Shown here: one piece after another, positions 37,635 through 45,348 of the stretch
Position numbering within the stretch: the stretch's first letter is position 1
How the letters are laid out: each line of letters starts with the position of its first letter
DNA from: Luteococcus peritonei
GTDB taxonomy: Bacteria; Actinomycetota; Actinomycetes; Propionibacteriales; Propionibacteriaceae
Direction of reading: 5' to 3'
DNA: 64,000 nucleotides
Assembly (NCBI RefSeq): GCF_039526385.1
Contig: NZ_BAAAIX010000007.1
Span: forward strand, 186,001 to 250,000
Notes under the pieces: generated by a model
Database searches by the model: none
The model's input: the letters and a program-made list of their open reading frames with translations, nothing else
What the model was told of the DNA's origin: nothing
Translations under genes and position numbers: made by a program

Positions 37635-38786
37635 ATGTCTCGTCCTCCACGCCCCGTCCTGCAGGGCTGCGCCGTGCTGCTGGCCGGTTCGCTGATGTTC
37701 ACCGGCTGCACCCGCGGCTCCCAGGTCCGCAAGGAGCGCGCCGCCGGTACCGCCTCGGCCAGTGGCTGCCAGGCTGCCGTCGACAAGGCGCGTGCCGCCG
37801 TCGAGAAGGCCAGCGCCAAGGACGCCCCCTGGGACGGACCGACCACCGGCCCCAAGGCCCAGGCCGGCAAGACCATCGTCTACGTCGCCCAGTCCATGCA
37901 GAACCCCGGCGTGGCAGGGGTGGCCGCCGGCCTGGAGCAGGCCTCGAAGGCGATCGGCTGGACCCTCAAGTCGATCGACGGGCAGGGAACCCCGGCCGGC
38001 ATCCAGAACGCCTTCAACCAGGCGCTGGCGCTGAACCCCGACGGCATCGTCATCGGCGGCTTCGACCCCAACACGACGGCCAACCAGGTGGCGCAGGCCA
38101 ATGCCGCCAAGATCCCGCTGGTGGGCTGGCAGGCGCTGGCCACCCCCGGCCCGAGCACCAGCCCCAAGCTGTTCACCAATGTCACCACCAAGGTGGACGA
38201 CGTGGCCAAGATCAGTGCGGACTACATCATCGACCAGTCCAATGGCGATGCCGGCGTGGTCATCTTCACCGACTCCTCGATCCCCTTCGCCGAGGGCAAG
38301 AGCCAGATGATCAAGAAGGAGCTGGAGACCTGCAGCACGATCAAGCTGCTCAAGTACGACAACATCCCGCTGGCCGACGTGGCCGCCCGGATGCCGGCCG
38401 AGACCAATGCCCTGCTCAGCAGCATGGGTGACAAGTGGACCTACTCGGTGGCGATCAACGACGTCTACTTCGAGAACGCCACCGCGGCCTTCCGCCAGGC
38501 CGGACGCACCGCGGCCACGGCACCGGTCAACGTGGGCGCCGGCGACGGTGACGCCGCCGCCCTGACCCGGATCCGGACCGGTGACTTCCAGGCCGCCACG
38601 GTGCCCTCGCCGCTGCGCTCCGAGGGCTGGCAGATCGTCGACGAGCTGAACCGCGCCTTCGCCGGGGAGCAGGCCTCCGGCTACGTGCCGCAGGTGCACG
38701 TGGCCACCCAGGAGAACAGCACCGAGGACAACTTCTGGGATCCGGTGGGCTACGACGCGGCCTACAAGAAGATCTGGGGCAAGTAG
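37635..38786 (+). CDS. ABC importer substrate-binding lipoprotein
   Basis: 383 aa extracytoplasmic receptor of the periplasmic-binding-protein fold used by ribose-type importers. Signal peptide with lipobox FTGC (Cys about residue 30). A Lys/Ala-rich helical linker precedes two alpha/beta lobes with GKTIVYVAQSMQNPGVAGVAAGL, IVIGGFDPNTTANQVAQANAAKIPLVGW and VNVGAGDGDAAALTRIR. AAAGG precedes the ATG. The ligand is unknown; the neighbouring enzymes suggest a sugar acid or related compound rather than ribose (inference). Followed by a strong bidirectional terminator. Confidence 0.92.
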   Translation: MSRPPRPVLQGCAVLLAGSLMFTGCTRGSQVRKERAAGTASASGCQAAVDKARAAVEKASAKDAPWDGPTTGPKAQAGKTIVYVAQSMQNPGVAGVAAGLEQASKAIGWTLKSIDGQGTPAGIQNAFNQALALNPDGIVIGGFDPNTTANQVAQANAAKIPLVGWQALATPGPSTSPKLFTNVTTKVDDVAKISADYIIDQSNGDAGVVIFTDSSIPFAEGKSQMIKKELETCSTIKLLKYDNIPLADVAARMPAETNALLSSMGDKWTYSVAINDVYFENATAAFRQAGRTAATAPVNVGAGDGDAAALTRIRTGDFQAATVPSPLRSEGWQIVDELNRAFAGEQASGYVPQVHVATQENSTEDNFWDPVGYDAAYKKIWGK

Positions 38787-38800
38787 CCACCACGACGACG

Positions 38801-38835
38801 GGGCCCGCCCGGATGCCTGGCATCCGGGCGGGCCC
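38801..38835. terminator. Bidirectional terminator between convergent operons
   Basis: A 17-bp perfect inverted repeat (GGGCCCGCCCGGATGCC and its complement) separated by one base, with a short T run on the plus strand. It sits between the binding-protein gene and the convergent reductase gene. Confidence 0.85.
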
Positions 38836-38853
38836 CCTTGCGTCGTTGCGGGA

Positions 38854-39744
38854 TCAGGCCGTGCGGCCCTGCTCCACCCATTCCTGGATCACCGCGGTGT
38901 CGGCCTCGCCGCGGCCGGCCTCCACGAGGCCCTCGACGGCCGCGAGGATCGGGCCCACCACGAGCGAGTCGGTGCCGGTGGCCTCGGCCTCGGCCAGGTA
39001 GGCCTTGAGGTCCTTGACCCAGAACCAGAGCGGGCCGGAGGGGGAGTAGTCCTTGGTGGCGAAGCGGGTGGCCTTGTCCTTGAGCACCGCGCTGCCGGCA
39101 TAGCCGCCCTGCAGCAGGTCGAACATCTGGGCCACGTCCAGCCCGGAGCGCTCTGCCACCACGCTGGCCTCGGCGATGGCGGTGATGGTGGCGGCCACGA
39201 TGGCCTGGTTGCAGGCCTTGGCCACCTCGCCGGCGCCCAGCGGGCCCAGGTGGAGCGCGGTGCCGGTCAGGTTCAGCACCTCCAGCACGGGGGCGACCAG
39301 CTCGTCGGCCCCGCCGACCATGATCGACAGGGTGCCGGCCTCGGCGCCCACCTGCCCGCCGGAGACTGGGGCGTCCACGACGTGCAGCAGACCGCCCGAG
39401 GCCTCGGCCAGCGAGGCGTCCAGCTCGCGCACGTCGGTGGCGGCCACGCTGGAGCAGACCACCAGCGTGACGGGATGCTCCAGGCCCGCCAGCAGGCCGT
39501 CGGGTCCCTCGCAGACCTGTCGGACGTGCTGGATGGCGGGGACCATGCAGATCACCAGGTCGCACCCGGCGGCGAGCTCGCGGGCCGTGGCGGCCCACCG
39601 GGCCCCCTGGTCCATCAGCGGACGGGCCTTCTCGTCGGTGCGGTCGTTCAGCACCAGGGCGTCGTCCGGGCCCAGCCCGGCGAGGATGTGGCGGGCCATC
39701 GGGGCGCCCATGGTCCCGAGTCCGATGAATCCGACGGTGGTCAT
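38854..39744 (-). CDS. 3-hydroxyisobutyrate / tartronate-semialdehyde reductase-type dehydrogenase
   Basis: 296 aa beta-hydroxyacid dehydrogenase (GarR/MmsB family), NAD(P)-dependent. The N-terminal Rossmann motif GFIGLGTMG (residues 5-13), substrate-binding DAPVSGG (about 124-130) and catalytic lysine in GAGEVAKACNQ (Lys176) are present. Divergent from the MHS transporter operon with a shared 182-bp control region; AGGAG precedes the ATG. The substrate could be tartronate semialdehyde, 3-hydroxyisobutyrate or a related acid; sequence alone does not decide. The context of sugar-acid genes favours a GarR-like role (inference). Confidence 0.88.
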   Translation of the reverse strand: MTTVGFIGLGTMGAPMARHILAGLGPDDALVLNDRTDEKARPLMDQGARWAATARELAAGCDLVICMVPAIQHVRQVCEGPDGLLAGLEHPVTLVVCSSVAATDVRELDASLAEASGGLLHVVDAPVSGGQVGAEAGTLSIMVGGADELVAPVLEVLNLTGTALHLGPLGAGEVAKACNQAIVAATITAIAEASVVAERSGLDVAQMFDLLQGGYAGSAVLKDKATRFATKDYSPSGPLWFWVKDLKAYLAEAEATGTDSLVVGPILAAVEGLVEAGRGEADTAVIQEWVEQGRTA

Positions 39745-39841
39745 GCCTGCTCCTGTAGGTGGAAGGGGACGGCCACGATGCCGTCGACAGGGCTGAATCT
39801 ACGCTCCCGACGGCGCGCAGAACAGAGAAAAGTCACAATTT

Positions 39842-39880
39842 GTTCATCCCATTGAACGTGGTTCAGCAGAGTGTTACGTT
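39842..39880 (+). promoter_or_regulatory. Promoter and operator of the transporter/dehydrogenase operon
   Basis: -35 TTGAAC (39852-39857), a 17-nt spacer and -10 TACGTT (39875-39880). The -35 is embedded in the inverted repeat GTTCATCCCATTGAAC (39842-39857; arms GTTCA and TGAAC, 6-nt spacer). A third GTTCA half-site lies at 39861-39865. The placement predicts repression, plausibly by the IclR protein encoded at the end of this operon or by the adjacent GntR protein. Confidence 0.6.
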
Positions 39881-39926
39881 TCTCGTGCCGCGCGACGAGG
39901 CGTGGCCACAGCACCACGGAGCATCC

Positions 39927-41309
39927 ATGAGCAACGAAGCACCGGCCGCCCGTGCCGGAATGACCGATGCGGAGTACGCGGACAACCTGCGCCGCGCCAC
40001 CCTGGCGAGCTCGATCGGCTCGGCCCTGGAGTACTACGACTTCGCCCTCTACGGCCTGTCGGCCTCCCTGATCTTCGGCACCCTGTTCTTCCCCGAGTTC
40101 GGTGGCGCCAAGGGCACGATGGCCTCCTTCGCGGTCCTCGGCGTGGGCTTCCTGGCCCGCCCGCTGGGCGGCCTGATCTTCGGCACCCTGGGCGACAAGA
40201 TCGGCCGCAAGTGGGTGCTCATGGTCACCATCGCCCTGATGGGTGGCAGCTCCACCGCGATCGGCCTGCTGCCCACCGCCCACCAGCTGCCCAACCCCTC
40301 CTGGCTGGCCCCCGGCCTGCTGGTGCTGATGCGCCTGCTGCAGGGCCTCGGCGCCGGGGCCGAGCAGGCGGGCTCCACGGTGCTGATGGCCGAGTACGGC
40401 CCGCGCAAGCGCCGCGGCTTCTTCGCCGCCCTGCCCTTCGTCGGCATCCAGGCCGGCACCCTCCTGGCCTCGGCCGTCTTCTGGGCCGTCAGCCAGGCCA
40501 GCGACGAGATCCTGCTCGGCTGGTTGTGGCGTGTGCCCTTCCTGGTGAGCTTCGTGCTGATCGGCATCGCCGTCTGGATCCGCTCCCGGTTGCGGGAGAC
40601 CCCCACCTACATCGAGCTGGAGAAGCACGAGCAGGTGGAGGAGAACCCGCTGGGAGAGCTCTTCCGCAACTCCTGGCCCTCGGTCATCAAGGGCATCGGC
40701 CTGCGAATGGCCGAGAACGGTGGCTCCTACCTGTACTCCAACCTGGCCGTCACCTTCATGGTCTACTACGGCGTCACCAAGGGCGTCGGCGCGCTGGCCG
40801 TGGCCGCCGCCAGCATCATCGGCATCTTCTCGGTGCCGCTGATGGGCAAGCTGTCCGACAGCTGGGGTCGCGTGCCGGTCTACCGGATGGGCTCGCTGAT
40901 CCTGCTCGCCCTGAGCTTCCCGGGCTGGTACCTGCTCACCAAGGGCAATCCCTGGCTCAGCATCCTGATCGTCGCGCTGTCCATCGGCTTCGGCGTGAAC
41001 ACCATGCTCGGCGCCCAGTGCGCCCTGCTGCCCGAGATGTTCGGCGCCCAGCACCGCTACGTTGGTGTTGCCGTGGCCCGTGAGTTCTCGGCAGTGCTGG
41101 CCGGTGGTCTCGGCCCCTTCATCGGCATGTGGCTGCTGGGTCGCACGGACTACGCCTGGTGGGTGGGTGGCACCTATGTCGCCGCGCTGTGCGTGATCAC
41201 CTTCCTGACCACCTTCGTCACCCCGGAGACCGCCGGGCGCGACGTCACCCTCACCCTCGACGCCCACAAGGGCGAGGACCGCACGATCGGACTGGAGCTG
41301 CAGCGATGA
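39927..41309 (+). CDS. MFS transporter, metabolite:H+ symporter (MHS) family
   Basis: 460 aa, about twelve membrane segments. Typical MHS features are SIGSALEYYDFALYG in helix 1, the loop motif GDKIGRKWVLM between helices 2 and 3, and RLLQGLGAGAEQAGSTVLMAEY in helix 4. Relatives take up organic acids, shikimate, alpha-ketoglutarate or aromatic acids with protons. The ATG at 39927 follows the mapped promoter by about 40 nt; longer in-frame starts would begin upstream of it. The stop overlaps the next ATG (ATGA). It is the probable importer of the acid degraded by the operon (inference). Confidence 0.92.
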   Translation: MSNEAPAARAGMTDAEYADNLRRATLASSIGSALEYYDFALYGLSASLIFGTLFFPEFGGAKGTMASFAVLGVGFLARPLGGLIFGTLGDKIGRKWVLMVTIALMGGSSTAIGLLPTAHQLPNPSWLAPGLLVLMRLLQGLGAGAEQAGSTVLMAEYGPRKRRGFFAALPFVGIQAGTLLASAVFWAVSQASDEILLGWLWRVPFLVSFVLIGIAVWIRSRLRETPTYIELEKHEQVEENPLGELFRNSWPSVIKGIGLRMAENGGSYLYSNLAVTFMVYYGVTKGVGALAVAAASIIGIFSVPLMGKLSDSWGRVPVYRMGSLILLALSFPGWYLLTKGNPWLSILIVALSIGFGVNTMLGAQCALLPEMFGAQHRYVGVAVAREFSAVLAGGLGPFIGMWLLGRTDYAWWVGGTYVAALCVITFLTTFVTPETAGRDVTLTLDAHKGEDRTIGLELQR

Positions 41310-42073
41310 CCAACCTCTTCGACATCACCGGGCGCACCGCCTTCGTCACCGGGAGCTCGCGTGGCCTGGGCCACGCGCTGGCCACCGGGCTGGCCGAGGC
41401 CGGGGCGAACGTGGTCCTGCACGGCCGTGGGGGCGACACCCTGGAGCAGGCCGCCGAGCGGCTGCGTGCCCTGGGCCAGGGCGCCATCGCCACCGTCAGC
41501 TTCGACGTCACCGACGCCGCCGCCGTCGAGGAGGGGGTGGGCCGACTGATCGCCGAGCACGGCTGCCCCGAGATCCTGGTCAACAATGCCGGCGTCCAGC
41601 GCCGTGCCCCGATCACCGAGTTCGCCGCCCAGGACTGGGACGACGTGGTGGCCACCAACCTGTCCAGCGCCTTCTACGTGAGCCAGCCTGTGGCCCGTGC
41701 CATGAGCGAGCGCGGCTCGGGCAAGATCATCAACATCGGCTCGGTGCAGTCCATGCTGGCGCGCCAGACCATCGCCCCCTACTCGGCCTCCAAGGGCGGC
41801 ATCGTGATGCTCACCAAGGGCATGGCCGCGGACCTGGCCCGCTTCAACATCCAGGTCAATGCCATCTCGCCCGGCTACTTCGCCACCGAGATGAACCGCG
41901 ACCTGTGGACCGACGAGGCCTTCAACACCTGGGTCATCAACCGCACCCCGGCGCAGCGCTGGGGCCGCTTCGAGGAGCTGGTGGGAGCGCTGGTCTTCCT
42001 GGCCTCCGATGCCTCCAGCTTCGTGTCGGGCCAGAACATCTTCGTCGACGGCGGCATGACCTCCGTGGTCTGA
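41306..42073 (+). CDS. SDR oxidoreductase, gluconate 5-dehydrogenase-like
   Basis: 255 aa short-chain dehydrogenase. TGSSRGLG cofactor motif (about residues 15-22), NNAGVQRRAPI, catalytic Ser (IGSVQS) and YSASK (Tyr-x-x-x-Lys), plus the C-terminal phrase SPGYFATEMNRDL...TPAQRWGR...SFVSGQ..FVDGGMT, which I associate with 5-keto-D-gluconate 5-reductase (IdnO/Gno). The start overlaps the transporter stop by 4 nt. With the idonate-dehydrogenase-like gene next, it forms the classical pair that interconverts L-idonate, 5-ketogluconate and gluconate. Function is inferred from similarity and context. Confidence 0.85.
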   Translation: MTNLFDITGRTAFVTGSSRGLGHALATGLAEAGANVVLHGRGGDTLEQAAERLRALGQGAIATVSFDVTDAAAVEEGVGRLIAEHGCPEILVNNAGVQRRAPITEFAAQDWDDVVATNLSSAFYVSQPVARAMSERGSGKIINIGSVQSMLARQTIAPYSASKGGIVMLTKGMAADLARFNIQVNAISPGYFATEMNRDLWTDEAFNTWVINRTPAQRWGRFEELVGALVFLASDASSFVSGQNIFVDGGMTSVV

Positions 42074-42117
42074 GCCGCACCACCCCACACCCAGCACGCG
42101 TCCAGGAAGGCAGCACC

Positions 42118-43134
42118 ATGAAGTCGGTGGTCATCAACGGCAAGCTCGACATCGCCACCAGCGAGGTCCCCACCCCGGAGCCCGAGCCGGGCCAGGTCCG
42201 GCTGCGGATGGCCTATGCCGGCATCTGCGGCTCGGACCTGCACTACTACTTCGAGGGCGCCAACGGTGCCTTCGTCGTGAAGGAGCCGCTGGTGCCCGGC
42301 CACGAGGTGAGCGGCACCGTGGACCTCGATCCCAGCGGCACCTGGGCGGTTGGCACCCCGGTCACGCTGCACCCGGCCACCTTCGGCGAGAGCCGCCCCG
42401 GCATCGAGGACCGTCCCCACCTGTGGCCCAACGGCGCCTACCTGGGCTCCGCCTCCACCTGGCCCCACACCCAGGGTGGAGCCAGCGAGTACATGCTGGT
42501 CCGGCTGGACCAGCTGCGGGCCCTGCCCGAGGGGCTCGACCTGCGTACCGCCGCACTGGCCGAGCCGCTCGCGGTGGCCCTGCACGCCGTCGCCATCGCC
42601 GGGGGAGTGGAGGGCGCCAGGGTGCTGGTCTCCGGCTCCGGGCCGATCGGCCTGCTGGCCGCCGCCGCGGCCCTGGCCCTGGGCGCGCAGGAGGTCACCT
42701 GCTCCGACGTGATCGACGAGGCCCTGGAGCGGGCGAGCGGGATGGGAGCCCAGCGGGTGGTCAATGTCACCCGGGAGAAGCTTCCCGAGGAGTACTTCGA
42801 CGTGGTGCTGGAGTGCTCCGGCGCCCCGGTGGCCACCAATGCGGCGCTGCTGGCGCTGCGCCGAGCCGGCATCCTGGTCCAGGTGGGCATGATGCCCTCG
42901 GGTCCGCAGGGCATCGACGTGGCCACCCTGGTGAGCCGCGAGCTTCAGCTGCGCGGCACCTTCCGTTTCAACGACGAGGTGGACCAGGCGGTGCAGCTGC
43001 TGGCCGAGCGGCCCTCCATCGCCGAGGTGATCACCCACGTCGTCGAGGCCGACGAGGCCGCCGAGGCCTTCGCCACCGCGAAGGACTCACGTCGCTCCGG
43101 CAAGGTGCTGCTGGACCTGTGGAACGAGGCCTGA
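42118..43134 (+). CDS. Zinc-type alcohol dehydrogenase, L-idonate 5-dehydrogenase-like
   Basis: 338 aa medium-chain dehydrogenase. The catalytic zinc ligands fit GICGSDLHYY (Cys about residue 38) and GHEV (His/Glu about 61-62); the NAD(P) site is VLVSGSGPIGLLAA; VLVQVGMMPSG and LRGTFRFNDE resemble E. coli IdnD. All four cysteines of the structural zinc lobe that IdnD-type enzymes carry (residues about 85-110) are absent; that segment reads HPATFGESRPGIEDRPHLWP. AGGAAGG precedes the ATG. It acts next to a gluconate-5-dehydrogenase-like SDR. Confidence 0.85.
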   Translation: MKSVVINGKLDIATSEVPTPEPEPGQVRLRMAYAGICGSDLHYYFEGANGAFVVKEPLVPGHEVSGTVDLDPSGTWAVGTPVTLHPATFGESRPGIEDRPHLWPNGAYLGSASTWPHTQGGASEYMLVRLDQLRALPEGLDLRTAALAEPLAVALHAVAIAGGVEGARVLVSGSGPIGLLAAAAALALGAQEVTCSDVIDEALERASGMGAQRVVNVTREKLPEEYFDVVLECSGAPVATNAALLALRRAGILVQVGMMPSGPQGIDVATLVSRELQLRGTFRFNDEVDQAVQLLAERPSIAEVITHVVEADEAAEAFATAKDSRRSGKVLLDLWNEA

Positions 43135-43135
43135 G

Positions 43136-43876
43136 GTGCGTCTGGCCAGGATCGACACCCCGGACGGCCCCCGTCCCGTCGTCGCCGACGGCGATGTCTG
43201 GGCGGTGGTGACCGACCTGTTCGCCCAGCCGCTGGTGCGCACCGGCGAGACCCATCCCGTCGAGGGCACCAGGCTGCTGGCGCCCGTCGAGCCGCGCATC
43301 GTGCTCGGCATGGCGCACAACGGCGCTCCCGGCGACCGGGAGATCCCGCGGCAGGCCTTCATGAAGTCGGCCCGCACCGTCGTCGGCCCCGGCGATCCGA
43401 TCGAGGTGGATGCCTCACTGGGCACCATCAACGGCGAGGGTGAGCTGGTGCTGGTGGTGGGACGCCGCTCCCGCCACCTGGACGACGAACAGGCCGCCGC
43501 CCACGTGCTGGGCTGGACCATCGGCAATGACGTCACCAATACCGAGCAGGACGACGAGAAGGCCACCCAGGTGAAGAACGGGGACGGCTACACCCCACTG
43601 GGGCCGTGGATCGAGACCGAGCTGCCCCAGGCCCTCGACCTGGCCATGACCATGTACCGCAACGGTCAGCAGGTGGCCGCCGCCCGCACCAGCCAGCTGG
43701 CCTGGAATCCCTACGAGGTCTTCAGCTACCTGACCCGGTACATGACCCTGGACGCCGGGGACGTGATCCTGACCGGCTCGCCCGCCACCTTCTTCCCGAT
43801 CGTGGCCGGCGACCAGTGCCGTTGCGAGCTGGAGGGCATCGGCAGCCTGGACAATCCCGTGGTCGCGGCCCGATGA
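43136..43876 (+). CDS. Fumarylacetoacetate hydrolase (FAH) family protein
   Basis: 246 aa. GTG start 1 nt after the dehydrogenase stop. The C-terminal FAH domain has metal ligands in NGEGELVLVVGRR (acidic pair, about residues 100-104) and GNDVTNTEQD (about 135-144), then LGPWIET, RTSQLAWNP, LDAGDVILTGSPATF. FAH enzymes hydrolyse or decarboxylate, hydrate or dehydrate 2-keto acids. In this operon a 2-keto-3-deoxy sugar-acid dehydratase or hydrolase role is plausible (inference). The N-terminus is shorter than that of true fumarylacetoacetases. The stop overlaps the next ATG. Confidence 0.85.
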   Translation: MRLARIDTPDGPRPVVADGDVWAVVTDLFAQPLVRTGETHPVEGTRLLAPVEPRIVLGMAHNGAPGDREIPRQAFMKSARTVVGPGDPIEVDASLGTINGEGELVLVVGRRSRHLDDEQAAAHVLGWTIGNDVTNTEQDDEKATQVKNGDGYTPLGPWIETELPQALDLAMTMYRNGQQVAAARTSQLAWNPYEVFSYLTRYMTLDAGDVILTGSPATFFPIVAGDQCRCELEGIGSLDNPVVAAR

Positions 43877-44283
43877 CCGGCCTGGAGCAGGAGGGTGCGG
43901 GCGAGCAGCAGGAGCTGGTCGAGCTGAACCGACGCATCGGCGAGGCCGAGTCGGCCGCCGACCGCGACTTCTTCGAGGCCCTGCTCTGCGAGCAGTTCGT
44001 GATGCAGCGGCCCACCGGACGGCTCGACGACCGCGCCGCCCTGCTGGACGGGCTGGCCACCGGGGCGGTGCGTCGCACCGAACAGGTGAAGGTGCAGACC
44101 TTCGGGGAGCGCCGGGCCGTCGTCACCTGCCTGGTCACCAAGTGGCAGGAGACAGAGGGCGGGGCCACCGGGCCCGGCGCCGATGCCGCCTGCTTCCACA
44201 ACCTGAGAGTATTCATCCGGGACGGGCACGCCGCGCCCTGGAGACTGCTGGCCTGGCTCAACGAGCCGCATCCCACCCGCTGA
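43873..44283 (+). CDS. SnoaL/DUF4440-like small protein
   Basis: 136 aa, ATG overlaps the FAH stop (ATGA). It looks like an NTF2-fold protein: LNRRIGEAESAADRDFFEALLCEQFVMQRPTGR resembles the first helix-strand unit of DUF4440. A beta-rich half with RRAVVTCLVTKWQ and NLRVFIRDGHAAPWRLLAWLNEP follows. Proteins of this fold are small enzymes or binding proteins. It was probably recruited to the pathway, as it is translationally coupled on its 5' side and followed after 12 nt by the dehydrogenase. Confidence 0.7.
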   Translation: MTGLEQEGAGEQQELVELNRRIGEAESAADRDFFEALLCEQFVMQRPTGRLDDRAALLDGLATGAVRRTEQVKVQTFGERRAVVTCLVTKWQETEGGATGPGADAACFHNLRVFIRDGHAAPWRLLAWLNEPHPTR

Positions 44284-44295
44284 AGGAGCACCGCC

Positions 44296-45348
44296 ATGAC
44301 CCTCGACCGCCTCCGCGTCGCCGTCGTCACCCCGCTGAGCGACGAGAATGCCGACCTGATCCGCCAGGCGGATCCCCGCATCGAGCTGGTGCTGGAGCAG
44401 GACCTGCTGCCCCCGATGCGCTTCCCCGGCGACCACAACGGCGACCCGGCCTTCACCCGCACCCCTGAGCAGCAGGCCCGCTACGAGCAGCTCTGCGACT
44501 CCGCCGACGCCCTGTACGGCATCCCGGACACAAACCCGGCTGCCCTGGCCCGCACCGCGGCCGCCAATCCCGGCCTCAAGTGGGTGCACACCATGGCCGC
44601 CGGCGGTGGCTCGCAGGTCAAGGCCGCCCAGCTCCCCGAGGAGCAGCTGCAGCGCATCGAGTTCACCACCTCCGCCGGCGCCCACAGCCAGACCCTGGCC
44701 GAGTTCGCGGTCTTCGGCGTGATGTGCGGTGCCAAGGACCTGCCCCGGCTGCAGGCGCTGCAGGCCGAGCGCACCTGGGCCGACCGCTGGGCCATGAGGC
44801 AGGTCTTCCAGATGACCGTGCTGGTGGTGGGCATGGGCCACATCGGGCGCGAGACCTCCCGGCTCTTCCACGCCCTGGGTGCCCGGGTGATCGGCGTGAA
44901 CCGCACCGTGCGCGAGGTGGAGGGCGTCGAGCAGATCTTCGGCGTCGACCAGCTCGCCGAGGTCATCGGCCAGGCGGATGCCGTCATCAACTGCCTGCCC
45001 GAGGCCACCGACACCACCGGCCTGATCAGCGCCGAGGTGCTGGCCCAGGTCAAGCCGGGGGCCATCTTCGTCTCCACCGGTCGTGGCACCTGCGTCGACG
45101 AGCAGGCCCTGGTGCAGGCCCTGTCCGACGGGCGCATCTCCTTCGCGGCGCTCGACGTCTTCGCGGTCGAGCCGCTGCCTGCCGACAGCCCGCTGTGGGC
45201 CATGCCCCATGTGGTCATCGCGCCCCACACCGGCGCCCTGAACGACCAGGAGGACGTGCTGATCGCCAGGCTCTTCGCGGACAATGCCCGGCGTCTGCTG
45301 GACGGCGAGGAGCTGGCGAACCGCGTCGACAAGGTCAAGTTCTACTGA
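44296..45348 (+). CDS. D-2-hydroxyacid dehydrogenase, second
   Basis: 350 aa. NAD motif VVGMGHIGRE (about residues 176-185), catalytic Arg in STGRGTCVDEQAL, Glu in VEPLPADSPLW, His in APHTGALND. The N-terminal half has an unusual long segment around residues 35-70 and KWVHTMAAGGGSQVKAAQLP. It shares only family features with the first dehydrogenase (31861-32880), so the two are not recent duplicates. GAAGGAG precedes the ATG. It is coupled to the IclR gene (TGATG). The likely substrate is a sugar-acid-derived 2-keto acid. Confidence 0.9.
   Translation: MTLDRLRVAVVTPLSDENADLIRQADPRIELVLEQDLLPPMRFPGDHNGDPAFTRTPEQQARYEQLCDSADALYGIPDTNPAALARTAAANPGLKWVHTMAAGGGSQVKAAQLPEEQLQRIEFTTSAGAHSQTLAEFAVFGVMCGAKDLPRLQALQAERTWADRWAMRQVFQMTVLVVGMGHIGRETSRLFHALGARVIGVNRTVREVEGVEQIFGVDQLAEVIGQADAVINCLPEATDTTGLISAEVLAQVKPGAIFVSTGRGTCVDEQALVQALSDGRISFAALDVFAVEPLPADSPLWAMPHVVIAPHTGALNDQEDVLIARLFADNARRLLDGEELANRVDKVKFY

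Noticed and set aside
34552..38699. Long minus-strand reading frames opposite the IclR/ABC importer genes
   Set aside because: Plus-strand genes have intact family motifs, RBSs and operon spacing; the antisense products are low-complexity.
42118..43134. A pseudogene explanation for the missing zinc cysteines
   Set aside because: The reading frame is intact, catalytic residues and cofactor site are present, and it is tightly spaced in an operon; loss of only the structural lobe is more likely divergence.
31861..45348. Recent duplication of the two D-2-hydroxyacid dehydrogenase genes or of the two IclR genes
   Set aside because: The pairs share only family motifs; segments outside them differ, so they look like separate recruits.
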